A stretch of 64,000 nt of DNA from Pseudoalteromonas rhizosphaerae (lineage in GTDB: Bacteria > Pseudomonadota > Gammaproteobacteria > Enterobacterales > Alteromonadaceae), in assembly GCF_902498845.1 (NCBI RefSeq), contig NZ_CABVLM010000002.1:372001-436000 (forward strand). The letters are read 5' to 3'. Within the stretch, counting starts at the first letter, position 1, and each line of letters opens with the position of its first letter. A program made the position numbers and the translations under genes. This document shows positions 25,949-33,737 of this stretch, one piece after another. The notes under the pieces are model-generated. The model saw only the letters and a list, made by a program, of their open reading frames with translations. It ran no database searches and had not been told where the DNA came from.

Positions 25949-25994
25949 AAGAAAAGCTTTAAGCTTGTAGCCGTCAGTTTAGAGATAAAATTTG

Positions 25995-26028
25995 AAACCA
26001 TGCTTGACTTAATAAGCATGGTTTTTCT
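25995..26028 (+). terminator. Terminator after rnr-rlmB
   Basis: Perfect stem AAACCATGCTT / AAGCATGGTTT (25995-26005 with 26014-26024) followed by a T-rich run, 47 bases past the rlmB stop codon. Confidence 0.85.
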
Positions 26029-26080
26029 TTTTGAGCTGATAGCTGATTTTTCAACTTACCACTTAAAGCTAAAAACCTAC

Positions 26081-26109
26081 TTGCTTAATTTTCCGACTAA
26101 GCGTAAAAT
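26081..26109 (+). promoter_or_regulatory. Probable promoter of the rpsF operon
   Basis: TTGCTT at 26081-26086 and TAAAAT at 26104-26109 with a 17-base spacer. It lies about 90 bases ahead of rpsF, leaving room for the structured leader described next. Confidence 0.6.
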
Positions 26110-26145
26110 GCGCGCTCATTTCGGCCTATTTAATATTAATTCCTT

Positions 26146-26178
26146 GCCTTAAACCGACCGGCTGAAACGGTAGAAGGC
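26146..26178 (+). promoter_or_regulatory. Candidate S6:S18-responsive leader hairpin of rpsF
   Basis: The leader can fold with an outer stem GCCTT (26146-26150) / AAGGC (26174-26178) and an inner stem ACCG (26153-26156) / CGGT (26168-26171), with a second ACCG in the loop. The rpsF leader of many bacteria carries an S6:S18-binding hairpin with an unpaired CCG that mediates feedback control. Position and the CCG fit that motif, but the assignment is by eye. Confidence 0.45.
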
Positions 26179-26201
26179 TCTATTAACCGTAAGGAATATC
26201 C

Positions 26202-26543
26202 ATGCGTCATTACGAAATCGTATTCATGGTTCACCCAGATCAGAGTGAGCAAGTTTCTGGTATGATCGAACGTTATACTGGTTCTATCACTGAAGCTGGT
26301 GGTGTTATCCACCGTCTTGAAGACTGGGGCCGCCGTCAACTGGCATACCCAATCAACAAGCTTCATAAAGCTCATTATGTTCTTATGAACGTTGAAGCAC
26401 CTACTGAAGTAATCAGCGAGCTAGAAACTACTTTCCGCTACAACGATGCAGTGCTTCGTAACTTAGTTATGCGTACTAAAGACGCTGTAACTGAAGCATC
26501 TCCTCTTGTAAGAGAAGAGAAGAAAGAAGCACCAGCTGCTTAA
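26202..26543 (+). CDS. rpsF: 30S ribosomal protein S6
   Basis: A 113-residue S6 protein of the small-subunit platform, pairing with S18. It starts [18 protein letters not shown] and contains [28 protein letters not shown], which is diagnostic. The C-terminal tail is short, charged and ends EEKKEAPAA. The ribosome-binding site AAGGAAT is well placed. It is first in the conserved rpsF-priB-rpsR-rplI operon. Confidence 0.98.
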   Translation: MRHYEIVFMVHPDQSEQVSGMIERYTGSITEAGGVIHRLEDWGRRQLAYPINKLHKAHYVLMNVEAPTEVISELETTFRYNDAVLRNLVMRTKDAVTEASPLVREEKKEAPAA

Positions 26544-26597
26544 TTGTTTTGAGTCCAAGCATGGCGCTTGATCAGCGAGAATTTTAAGGTAAACCAT

Positions 26598-26915
26598 ATG
26601 GTCAGTCCTTTTATGAATCAGCTGGTTATTTCTGGGGTTGTTTGTAAAACACCTAAGTTTAGCCAAAGCCCTGCTGGTATCCCGCATTGTATTTTTGTTG
26701 TAGAACACAAATCAATGCAAGTTGAAGCAGACCTTAACCGTAATAGTTATGTTCGGCTTCAAGTGGTTGCTAGTGGTAAGCAAATGCAACAACAGACTCA
26801 ACATTTGCACGTTGGGCAGGCATTGCAAGTGAGCGGTTTTTTAAATCGTCACGAAGGTCGTAACGGCCTTAGCCAATTGGTTTTGCATGCTCAGCATATA
26901 GAAAGAATTATTTGA
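26598..26915 (+). CDS. priB: Primosomal replication protein PriB
   Basis: PriB is a single-stranded-DNA-binding OB-fold protein that links PriA and DnaT in replication restart. The start is ATG 26598 (MVSPFMNQLVISG), with AAGGT at 26586-26590 as ribosome-binding site; a TTG at 26568 is far less likely. The 105-residue protein matches the family along VISGVVCKTPKFSQSPAGIPHCIFVVEHKS and the C-terminal GFLNRHEGRNGLSQLVLHAQHIE. Its place between rpsF and rpsR is the standard gammaproteobacterial arrangement. Confidence 0.95.
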   Translation: MVSPFMNQLVISGVVCKTPKFSQSPAGIPHCIFVVEHKSMQVEADLNRNSYVRLQVVASGKQMQQQTQHLHVGQALQVSGFLNRHEGRNGLSQLVLHAQHIERII

Positions 26916-26927
26916 GGAATTTATCTC

Positions 26928-27155
26928 ATGGCACGTTATTTCAGACGTCGTAAGTTCTGCCGCTTTAAAGCGGAAGGCGTACAACAAATCGATTATAAAG
27001 ATCTAGCTACTCTTAGAAACTATGTTACAGAAAGTGGCAAAATCGTACCTAGCCGTATTACAGGTACTAGCGCTAAATACCAGCGCCAGCTAGCAACTGC
27101 TATCAAGCGTGCTCGCTACTTAGCCCTTCTTCCATACACTGACTTACATAAGTAA
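26928..27155 (+). CDS. rpsR: 30S ribosomal protein S18
   Basis: A 75-residue basic protein: [33 protein letters not shown] and [35 protein letters not shown] are the textbook S18 sequence. Only 12 bases separate it from priB, with GAGGAAT as ribosome-binding site. Confidence 0.99.
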
Positions 27156-27191
27156 GCAGCGGATTAACACGTTTTTAAAAGGTGTAGAAAC

Positions 27192-27644
27192 ATGCAAGTT
27201 ATTCTACTAGATAAGATCGCTAACCTAGGTGGCCTAGGTGACCAGGTTGTAGTTAAATCTGGCTTCGCACGTAACTTCCTTTTCCCACAAGGTAAGGCAG
27301 TTCCTGCAACTAAAGCTAACGTTGAAACTTTTGACGCACGTCGTGCTGAGCTTGAAGCGAAAATCGCTGACCAGCTTGTTGCTGCACAAGCACGCGCTGA
27401 TAAGCTTGAAGCATTAGCTGAAGTTACATTAGTATCTAAAGCCGGTGACGAAGGTAAGTTATTCGGTTCTATCGGTACTCGCGACATCGCTGACGCTATC
27501 TCAGCTGTTGGTGTTGAAGTTGCTAAGTCAGAAGTTCGTTTACCTCTAGGTACTATCCGTGAGACTGGCGAATTTGACGTATCAATCGCAGTTCATTCAG
27601 AAGTAACGGCTACTATCAAAGTAATCGTAATCGCTGAAGCTTAA
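27192..27644 (+). CDS. rplI: 50S ribosomal protein L9
   Basis: A 150-residue L9. The N-terminal RNA-binding domain [40 protein letters not shown] is diagnostic; a long connecting helix and the C-terminal domain ([15 protein letters not shown]...[13 protein letters not shown]) follow. It closes the operon and is followed by a strong terminator. Confidence 0.99.
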   Translation: MQVILLDKIANLGGLGDQVVVKSGFARNFLFPQGKAVPATKANVETFDARRAELEAKIADQLVAAQARADKLEALAEVTLVSKAGDEGKLFGSIGTRDIADAISAVGVEVAKSEVRLPLGTIRETGEFDVSIAVHSEVTATIKVIVIAEA

Positions 27645-27658
27645 TTTTTAATTAAGCG

Positions 27659-27691
27659 AAAAAAGCCGTGCTGAAAAGTACGGCTTTTTTG
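27659..27691 (+). terminator. Terminator of the rpsF-rplI operon
   Basis: AAAAAAGCCGT / ACGGCTTTTTT stem (27659-27669 with 27680-27690), 15 bases after the rplI stop codon. The ascending arm is A-rich and the descending arm ends in T residues. Confidence 0.9.
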
Positions 27692-27854
27692 TTTATTATT
27701 ATCATCCATATCACTAGCTAGCATATCATTTTCCACATAAATATTGATTTAAGTCCCTTTTTTAGGTTTTTATCTGGTATTGTTTGATCTAAAATAAAAA
27801 CTAATTATTTATACCTATTAAAATGTAGCGACATTGTAATTAGATTACAGATTG

Positions 27855-27884
27855 TTGACAGTGACAGCGCTGTCACTGTATATT
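27855..27884 (+). promoter_or_regulatory. Sigma70 promoter of the pilin operon with operator in the spacer
   Basis: TTGACA at 27855-27860 is a perfect -35 box and TATATT at 27879-27884 a good -10 box, with an 18-base spacer. A perfect 22-bp palindrome (27858-27879, half-site ACAGTGACAGC) fills the spacer and enters both boxes, so a protein bound there would block RNA polymerase. The form, near-perfect dyad without central gap, resembles TetR-family operators. No candidate repressor gene is adjacent. Confidence 0.75.
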
Positions 27885-27920
27885 GTTTGTGCACTGGGCA
27901 TAGTGTTAAGGATGTAAAAA

Positions 27921-28358
27921 TTGAAAGAGCAGATGATGAGAAGTACGAAGCTTTTTTCTGGTTTCACATTAATCGAGTTATTAATAGTCGTAGCTATTCT
28001 AGGTATTTTATACAGTGTAGCTATGCCTTCATATATTGAGCATATGGAGCGTAGTCGCCGTGCCGATATTCAACAAGTTATGTTGCAACATGGTGCAGTA
28101 TTAGAGCGTATTTATTCACGTAATGGTGGTTATCCAAACGCTTTTGATACGGCAACAAATACAGATTTTTATACTTTTACTTATAAAGCGCTAAACCGTG
28201 TTAGTGGTGCTGCAGCGGATGCTAATTTTAAAAGTCGTGCATTTACATTAACTGCAACCCCAAAAATCGGTTCTGCCCAAGCAGGAGATCGCTGTGGTGC
28301 ATTAGTGATTAAGCATGATGGCACACAATCAGCTGATGCTAATAGTTGCTGGGAGTAA
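27921..28358 (+). CDS. pilE: Type IV pilin-like protein, PilE family
   Basis: A 145-residue prepilin with a short basic leader and the class III cleavage site G-FTLIELLIVVAILGIL, glutamate at +5, followed by the N-terminal helix and a pilin head of about 100 residues with a Cys pair near the C-terminus (DRCGALV...NSCWE) typical of the D-region disulfide. I accept the TTG start at 27921 because AAGGATG lies 8 bases before it; ATG codons at 27933 or 27936 are alternatives. It is first in the operon and closest to PilE-type minor pilins. It may be a minor or structural subunit; a separate pilA could exist elsewhere. Confidence 0.85.
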   Translation: MKEQMMRSTKLFSGFTLIELLIVVAILGILYSVAMPSYIEHMERSRRADIQQVMLQHGAVLERIYSRNGGYPNAFDTATNTDFYTFTYKALNRVSGAAADANFKSRAFTLTATPKIGSAQAGDRCGALVIKHDGTQSADANSCWE

Positions 28359-28360
28359 CA

Positions 28361-28810
28361 ATGACTAGAACAGCCGGTTTTACATTAGTGGAGTTGATGA
28401 TTGTGGTTGGGATCGTTGCGATTATGGCGGTATTAGCGTTTCCTTCTTTTAGCCAGCAAATCATGCAAGATCGGGTTATTACCACCGCAAATCAGCTCAA
28501 TAGTGTGTATAAATATGCGCGCAGTGAGGCGGTAAAACGTGATCGTGAGATTAAGCTAGTGGTAAGTGGCGATAAATGGCAGGTAACAGCAGCTGTTGAT
28601 GGTGTTGATACAGTATTAAAAGAATTCGTCATCCAACATCATGGTGTAACGGTTGGTTTAGTTGATCGTACCGTGTGGTCAAGTGGCGAAATCTCTGCGG
28701 CGAGCGAGATTTTAATTAAAGATGACAATGATAAAACGGTAGATTATTACTTGTGCATTTTAAAAAGTGGCCAAAATTGGTTAGCTGAAAAATCAGTAGC
28801 ATGTGCATAA
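28361..28810 (+). CDS. fimT: GspH/FimT-family minor pseudopilin
   Basis: A 149-residue protein starting at ATG 28361 with GGGAG just upstream. It has the prepilin site G-FTLVELMIVVGIVAIMAVLAFPSF and the FimT/GspH pattern of a helix followed by ANQLNSVYKYARSEAVKRDREIKLVV. Such subunits help start pilus assembly, and FimT homologues can bind DNA in competence pili. The TAA stop overlaps the pilV ATG (TAATG). Confidence 0.85.
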   Translation: MTRTAGFTLVELMIVVGIVAIMAVLAFPSFSQQIMQDRVITTANQLNSVYKYARSEAVKRDREIKLVVSGDKWQVTAAVDGVDTVLKEFVIQHHGVTVGLVDRTVWSSGEISAASEILIKDDNDKTVDYYLCILKSGQNWLAEKSVACA

Positions 28811-29223
28811 TGATTAAACAAAGTGGCTTTTCATTATTAGAAGTGATGCTGTCGGTTGTTATCGCCGGTATTGCTTTACTTGGGTTGGCAGCAGCTCAGC
28901 TCAAATCGCTACAATATGCTACCAACAGTTTTAATTACACAGCATCGCTGGTGCAAGGGCAAAATACTTTAGAGCGTATTTGGCCTCGCTTGTGTGAGTT
29001 ACAAACGACGAATCCGGCTTTATTCACGGATGCTAACTTTCGTGCCTCTTTAGCCCCGCAAATCGATGATTATCAGCTGAGCTTGCCTGCGGCGTATGCG
29101 CATGATATGCAAATTGCAGTTTCATGGGCTGATGAGCGGATCAAGCAACAAGATCCTGCTCAATTAGAAAATCAAATTACCTTAAATGCTAGTTACCCTG
29201 AGCTACCAGTTGGGTGTATTTGA
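28810..29223 (+). CDS. pilV: Minor pilin PilV
   Basis: The start is ATG 28810, overlapping the previous stop; the frame is open to 28801 but that would begin inside fimT. The 137-residue product has the prepilin motif SGFSLLEVMLSVVIAGIALLGLAAAQLKSLQ, which is the PilV signature, and a short variable head with two Cys (LCELQ, VGCI). PilV belongs to the priming complex with FimU/PilW/PilX. Its TGA overlaps the pilW ATG. Confidence 0.85.
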   Translation: MIKQSGFSLLEVMLSVVIAGIALLGLAAAQLKSLQYATNSFNYTASLVQGQNTLERIWPRLCELQTTNPALFTDANFRASLAPQIDDYQLSLPAAYAHDMQIAVSWADERIKQQDPAQLENQITLNASYPELPVGCI

Positions 29224-29747
29224 TGATGGCAATTTATCGTCAGCGAGGTTATACCCTTGTAGAACTGATGGTGGCTCTAGCCGCTGGTTCATTCCTACTA
29301 GCTGGAGTTAGCCTTTCATACTCAGCTATTAAAGGCACGATTTCAGTTAGTAAAGAGCTTGAAAATGCGCAAGAAGTAATACGTTACACAAGTAAGGTTT
29401 TTACGCGTAGCATTAAACAAACACCAAGCGCACCTTTGGTTGCAGCAGATGGCTCGGTAATTACTGTTACTCAGCCAGCTGGGGTTATCACCTGTAATGG
29501 CAGTGTATCAACAGCTGATATAAATGAAGTTTATAGCCTAGTAGGCAATAATTTAATGTGTACATTAGGAGCAGCTCCAGCAGAGCGGTTATTGACGGGA
29601 GTCGCCCAGTTGAGTTTTGCAATTGATAATAACATTGTCACTATTCATGTTGGCCCAGAGAATTTACCTGCGCAATTTGGAGACACTATTGCCATTGATA
29701 TTGCGGTCTCTAATGTTATTTTAAACAATGCTTTTGGTGGTGTGTAA
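29223..29747 (+). CDS. pilW: Minor pilin PilW-like
   Basis: Start at ATG 29223 or 29226, overlapping the pilV stop. About 174 residues with the prepilin motif RGYTLVELMVALAAGSFLLAGVSLSYSAIKG; the +1 residue after Gly is Tyr, as is common in PilW. The head domain is unusually short, since PilW is often 250-350 residues. It overlaps the following pilX-like gene at TAATG, so the whole set is translationally chained. Confidence 0.8.
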   Translation: MMAIYRQRGYTLVELMVALAAGSFLLAGVSLSYSAIKGTISVSKELENAQEVIRYTSKVFTRSIKQTPSAPLVAADGSVITVTQPAGVITCNGSVSTADINEVYSLVGNNLMCTLGAAPAERLLTGVAQLSFAIDNNIVTIHVGPENLPAQFGDTIAIDIAVSNVILNNAFGGV

Positions 29748-31531
29748 TGGCTAAAAAACAAAGTGGTTTTACGCTTGTAACAGTACTTATCCTCACCAGT
29801 ATGGCGAGTATTGTGGTACTTAATTCATTGCGTGAAAATATTATTCAAGAGCGTATGAGTGGCAATTTTCAAAAGAAAATAAATAGCCGGTTACTCGCTG
29901 AAAAAGGTATTTTCGAAGAAGCTAAGTTATTACAGCAAGCTTTTTCAGATGATAAAAGCTTAGATATCGATGGCTTGATCGCAGCGACAGGCACAGCATC
30001 AGGGCGCGGTTTGATTGGCGAAGATGCAACTTATAATGCCAGTATTAGTAAAAATGCTGCTGGAGAGCTAGAAATCATCAGCTTGGGTGAGCGTTATGGT
30101 GGTGATGCACAAAGTAATTTAGTCGCACGGTTTGGATTTACGCCAGGAAATAGTCTGACTCCTTACTCAGATGCAATCATTGGTTGTCGCGGTGTGTCAT
30201 TGGGGGGATCGGGGAAAATAACTAGCTATGACTCTACTGATGCAACGTATGTTGGTAATGATGCTGATGTGAGAACTACAGTTCACAATGCAGATGTAAC
30301 ATTAAGTGGTACAGGAACAATTAAAGGAAGCGTAGCCTCTACAGGTTCTATTGTTGTAAGTTCTTCACAATCTGTTGAAGGGGATTTATGGGCAAATAAA
30401 GATATTCGCTTCCCGTCAGGAACAAGTGCATGGAATACAAAAATCAATGGTAATATTTTTGCCAATGGAAACATCCAACTTAAAGATATGACGGTGAACG
30501 GCTATGTTCGCACTGAACAAGACTTAACCTTAAATAATGGTGTTCATGTAAACCAGAGTAATGCTGAGCTTGCTGATATCCTTTATGGTGGCAGTTTACT
30601 AAGCTCTGCTAGTTATACGAATAATTCTGTAGTAAAAACTTTATCAAGCAGCGCTTATGTTGAAGGTTTGAAAGTACCTAATGTTGCAGGTTTAGATCCC
30701 GATGATCCAGATAGCATACCTACATATGCGAAAGATAAATGCGATCCATTGAATATTAGTACTTTAAGCGAATTAAATGCATTTGGACCTTTCCCTGATT
30801 TACTTTTAACTAAAAATACGAAAAAAATTCAAATTAACGAAGATAAAGCTATTTTTACTGATAATGGAACGGTTACTGAATACCTTGCAAAAGACGCTAA
30901 CGTGTTAGGTGCTAAACAAGAAAACATGTACTTTTTTAATGATTTAACTATAAATGGTGGCAGCTTAGATGCATTGTTAGCTGGCGATAGCAATCAGAAA
31001 ATCGGCATTTATATTGCGGGTGATTTTTCAATTACTGGCAGTGGAGAGTCTCATTTTAAAATACATAAAGGGGTGAGTCTAAGCCTTTATGTAATGGGGA
31101 AAATACATATTCGAAAGAGCCCAGTTGTTGAACAAACTGTTGTAAAGTTAACACCTTCAGATGCATATGCGTTGAATATTTTTTCAGGGTATAAATCTGG
31201 CGATGGTGCTTTGTCATGTAAAAAGAAAGATGGCGCAAATGATAAATTTGGTATTTATATCGCCTCTAACGCTGATATGTTCGCGACAATTTATTCTCCC
31301 TTAACTGATGTTAGAGTTGATGCCGGAGCTCGTTATACCGGTTCTATCCGCGGAGGCAGCGTATCAAATTGCGGTAATGGTGAAACGAGATACGATGTTG
31401 CATTAAAAAACATGACTTCAGGTGGTGGCTCAAATGGTGGAGCTAAAATTACCTTTTTAGGCTGGTCATATAAAGCACCGGAAAACACCACTGAAGGGCC
31501 CGAAGAAGATCCCCCAGAAGCAACGTTATAA
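29747..31531 (+). CDS. Very long PilX-like minor pilin with repeat-rich C-terminal region
   Basis: The first 50 residues are a PilX N-terminal segment: KKQSGFTLVTVLILTSMASIVVLNSLRENIIQERMSGN, with the ERMSGN hallmark. PilX proteins are usually under 250 residues; this one is 594. The rest (from about 130) is rich in short G/N/T/V repeats such as VGNDADV, KGSVASTGSIVV, GDLWANKDIRF, NGNIFANGNIQLKDMTVNG and EQDLTLNNGVHV, which look like coils of a right-handed beta-helix. A more globular tail with six Cys (CRG, KCD, SCKK, NCGN and others) follows. It ends the operon; there is no pilY1 next to it. I infer an exposed tip or adhesive module. Confidence 0.75.
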   Translation: MAKKQSGFTLVTVLILTSMASIVVLNSLRENIIQERMSGNFQKKINSRLLAEKGIFEEAKLLQQAFSDDKSLDIDGLIAATGTASGRGLIGEDATYNASISKNAAGELEIISLGERYGGDAQSNLVARFGFTPGNSLTPYSDAIIGCRGVSLGGSGKITSYDSTDATYVGNDADVRTTVHNADVTLSGTGTIKGSVASTGSIVVSSSQSVEGDLWANKDIRFPSGTSAWNTKINGNIFANGNIQLKDMTVNGYVRTEQDLTLNNGVHVNQSNAELADILYGGSLLSSASYTNNSVVKTLSSSAYVEGLKVPNVAGLDPDDPDSIPTYAKDKCDPLNISTLSELNAFGPFPDLLLTKNTKKIQINEDKAIFTDNGTVTEYLAKDANVLGAKQENMYFFNDLTINGGSLDALLAGDSNQKIGIYIAGDFSITGSGESHFKIHKGVSLSLYVMGKIHIRKSPVVEQTVVKLTPSDAYALNIFSGYKSGDGALSCKKKDGANDKFGIYIASNADMFATIYSPLTDVRVDAGARYTGSIRGGSVSNCGNGETRYDVALKNMTSGGGSNGGAKITFLGWSYKAPENTTEGPEEDPPEATL

Positions 31532-31542
31532 AACCACTTGAT

Positions 31543-31575
31543 AAAACGGCTAACTGATAAGTTAGCCGTTTTTTG
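31543..31575 (+). terminator. Terminator of the pilin operon
   Basis: AAAACGGCTAAC / GTTAGCCGTTTT stem with a short loop and a T-run, 12 bases after the last pilin stop codon. Confidence 0.9.
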
Positions 31576-31635
31576 TTAAAAATAATTTTATGTCATTTAA
31601 ACCTTTTTACTTACATCTCACGTCTAACTATTCAA

Positions 31636-31662
31636 GAAACTTAAAATTCTGAAAGATCGTAT
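31636..31662 (+). promoter_or_regulatory. Possible ECF-type promoter upstream of the sigma gene
   Basis: GAAAC at 31636-31640 and CGTAT at 31658-31662 are separated by 17 bases and lie 60 bases before the sigma-factor ATG. Many ECF sigma factors recognise GAAAC-N16/17-CGTC-type sites and activate their own operon. Match found by eye and short, so tentative. Confidence 0.35.
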
Positions 31663-31722
31663 TTCCTGAGTGCTTAGGTATACTCATTTCATAATAATAA
31701 TCATAAAGGGACAACATCAACG

Positions 31723-32274
31723 ATGTTGATAGATGCAAAACATGCTTTTACACAGCTAAGCGAAGATGCACTTATTACCCGTGTAAAAAGCGGTGATCAA
31801 AATGCTTATGCTGCACTTTATGAATTACATGTAAAGCGGGTTTATGGATTGTGCTTACGGTTACTCGCAGATCGCGAACATGCCGAAGATGCAACTCAAG
31901 AAGTATTTGTGCAGCTGTGGCATAAAATCGCTAGCTTTGAAGGGCAGTCACAGTTTTCAACTTGGCTGCACAGTGTCACCAGTAATATTGCGATTAGCTA
32001 TTTACGTAAACATAAAAATTGGTTGCAAAAAGTAGTGAGCTTCGAGCAAAGCGGTATGGGTGAACAAAGCGCAACAGATTGCCAAGGTCTAAATGGACTC
32101 GACAAGTTAGTATTACGACTACCTGAGCGAGCTCGTATGGTATTTGTGCTGCACGCCATTGAAGGTTATCGCCATGAAGAGATTGCCACTATGTTAGGAA
32201 TGGCAGTGGGTTCTAGTAAGTCGCAATTTCATCGCGCCCGTCAGTTATTAAAAGAGTGGTATGAAAATGAGTAA
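31723..32274 (+). CDS. ECF-type RNA polymerase sigma factor
   Basis: A 183-residue sigma factor with only regions 2 and 4. Region 2 is YAALYELHVKRVYGLCLRLLADREHAEDATQEVFVQLWHKIASFEGQSQFSTWLHSVTSNIAISYLRKHK. Region 4 is LPERARMVFVLHAIEGYRHEEIATMLGMAVGSSKSQFHRARQLLKEW. A ribosome-binding site AAAGGGA precedes the ATG. It overlaps the next gene, a probable anti-sigma factor, and the two form an operon with a DUF4097 protein. The stimulus is probably envelope-related. Confidence 0.92.
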   Translation: MLIDAKHAFTQLSEDALITRVKSGDQNAYAALYELHVKRVYGLCLRLLADREHAEDATQEVFVQLWHKIASFEGQSQFSTWLHSVTSNIAISYLRKHKNWLQKVVSFEQSGMGEQSATDCQGLNGLDKLVLRLPERARMVFVLHAIEGYRHEEIATMLGMAVGSSKSQFHRARQLLKEWYENE

Positions 32275-32743
32275 GCCTAATTTTGAAACATTTTTAGCTG
32301 AGTCAATCAATAACACTGAGTCAGAGATCACACCACAAAAAGATTTATGGCCAGGTATCGAAAAAGCATTAACGCATGCTCCACAAGCGCAAGGTAAAGC
32401 TGCGCTGTGGCCTAAATTAGCGGGTGTGGCAGCATGCTCGGTGGCGGCTTTATTAACCGTGCAGTTGCTGTTTTCCGGCTCTGAGCCTGCGACAAGTGTG
32501 GTGATGAGTGACTATTTTACCCAGCAAAAACAAACCTTGTTGGTGCAATATCAAAATCAGCCTGCATTGACAGATAACTGGCAACAGCAATTAACAGAAT
32601 TAGAGGACGCTGAGCGGGCAATAAAGCAAGCACTCGACAATGAGCCTGAGAATCCAGCGTTATTAAAAATGCTCGCACAGGTTTATCAGCAGCAATTAGA
32701 TCTAATCAATAAGGTGCATGCACCGAAGTGGCAACAAATTTAG
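32261..32743 (+). CDS. Probable membrane anti-sigma factor (non-ZAS)
   Basis: A 160-residue protein overlapping the sigma gene by 14 bases (8 if the ATG at 32267 is used). The N-terminal cytosolic part has the pattern PQKDLWPGIEKAL seen in anti-sigma factors paired with this kind of ECF sigma, then one membrane helix (about 52-70, LAGVAACSVAALLTVQLLF). A periplasmic helical region follows (ELEDAERAIKQALDNEPENPALLKMLAQVYQQQLDL) that looks coiled-coil. It has no HxxxCxxC zinc anti-sigma motif, so release is unlikely to be by thiol oxidation. The assignment rests on position, topology and the DLWPGIE motif. Confidence 0.75.
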   Translation: MKMSKPNFETFLAESINNTESEITPQKDLWPGIEKALTHAPQAQGKAALWPKLAGVAACSVAALLTVQLLFSGSEPATSVVMSDYFTQQKQTLLVQYQNQPALTDNWQQQLTELEDAERAIKQALDNEPENPALLKMLAQVYQQQLDLINKVHAPKWQQI

Positions 32744-32754
32744 GAGTATCAACC

Positions 32755-33699
32755 ATGAAAACATTACTATTAGCACTAACTTTATTGCCGTTTTTCGCCT
32801 CTGCTGGTGAGAAAATCAATGAACAAATTGAGGTGCCCGCTAATAAGCGTATTTTTATAGATAACCAACGCGGTGATGTACGTATTGAGGGCTGGGATAA
32901 ATCACAATTACAGATCACCGGTGAGCTTGATGATAAAGCACAAGGATATCGTTTAGAAGTGGCAGGGGACCGTATCGAATTTATCGTTAAAATGCCGCGT
33001 AACAATAATAACGGTTGGAATAGTGGCGATGGTTCTCAATTAGTTATTTATATGCCAAAGAGCAGCGAACTTGAATTTACCGGTGTTAACGCCACTATCA
33101 GTGCTAAAAATTTGATCGCCGGGGCTGATATTGATGTCGTTAATGGTGATATTAACTTACAAAACATCAGTGGCAATATTAGTGTGGATACCGTTAATGG
33201 TGATGTCAGTGCGGTAGGCTTAAAAGGTGATATACGCTATGAAACCGTAAACGGCGAAATTAATGACAAAGACTCACAAGGCACGCTGCGCTTTACTGCT
33301 GTCAATGGTGATATTAAATCCAAAACAGCAGCTCAAGAAGTTCGCTTAGAGAATGTTAATGGCGATATCGACTTTGCTTTTCAGGCATTAAAAAGCTTAC
33401 GTATTAGCACGGTAAATGGTGAGAGTGAAATACATATTAATGAATTACTAAAAGGTGCGCAAATTACTTATGAATCTGTTAGTGGCGATGCCGATTTTTA
33501 CTTCCCGACGGATGTTTCTGCGCGGTTTGAAATTGAAGCGCATGCCAATGGTAAAATTATTAATGAGTTGAGTGACGATAAAGTTAAAAAAGCGAAATAT
33601 GGGCCATCAAGTGAATTGGAGTTTGCGGTTAATGGTGGTGATGCTGATATTGAAATAGACACTATCAGTGGGCGCATAGAATTACGTAAGCAAAAGTAA
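32755..33699 (+). CDS. Secreted DUF4097-type beta-solenoid protein
   Basis: Start at ATG 32755 with AGGAG 7 bases upstream; 314 residues. A signal peptide (MKTLLLALTLLPFFASA) is followed by an acidic domain and then a run of 18-20-residue repeats each carrying VNGDI or a variant (VVNGDINL, TVNGDVSA, TVNGEIND, AVNGDIKS, NVNGDIDF, TVNGESEI). This is the pattern of DUF4097 putative adhesin/solenoid domains. Members occur with ECF sigma/anti-sigma pairs or two-component systems in cell-envelope stress operons. It is probably periplasmic or surface-exposed and is the likely output gene of the sigma factor; its actual activity is unknown. Confidence 0.85.
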   Translation: MKTLLLALTLLPFFASAGEKINEQIEVPANKRIFIDNQRGDVRIEGWDKSQLQITGELDDKAQGYRLEVAGDRIEFIVKMPRNNNNGWNSGDGSQLVIYMPKSSELEFTGVNATISAKNLIAGADIDVVNGDINLQNISGNISVDTVNGDVSAVGLKGDIRYETVNGEINDKDSQGTLRFTAVNGDIKSKTAAQEVRLENVNGDIDFAFQALKSLRISTVNGESEIHINELLKGAQITYESVSGDADFYFPTDVSARFEIEAHANGKIINELSDDKVKKAKYGPSSELEFAVNGGDADIEIDTISGRIELRKQK

Positions 33700-33708
33700 T
33701 CTCCCGTA

Positions 33709-33737
33709 GCAAAGTAGGAAAAGAAATCCTGCTTTGC
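33709..33737 (+). terminator. Hairpin between the DUF4097 gene and dnaB
   Basis: GCAAAGTAGGA / TCCTGCTTTGC (33709-33719 with 33727-33737), 11 pairs with one G-T wobble, 10 bases after the stop codon. The T-run is weak (TCTTTG), so it may be a poor terminator. Confidence 0.5.

Noticed and set aside
32755..33699. VNGD repeats as a calcium-binding RTX protein
   Set aside because: The repeats lack the GGxGxDxUx nonapeptide pattern and fit a DUF4097 solenoid better.
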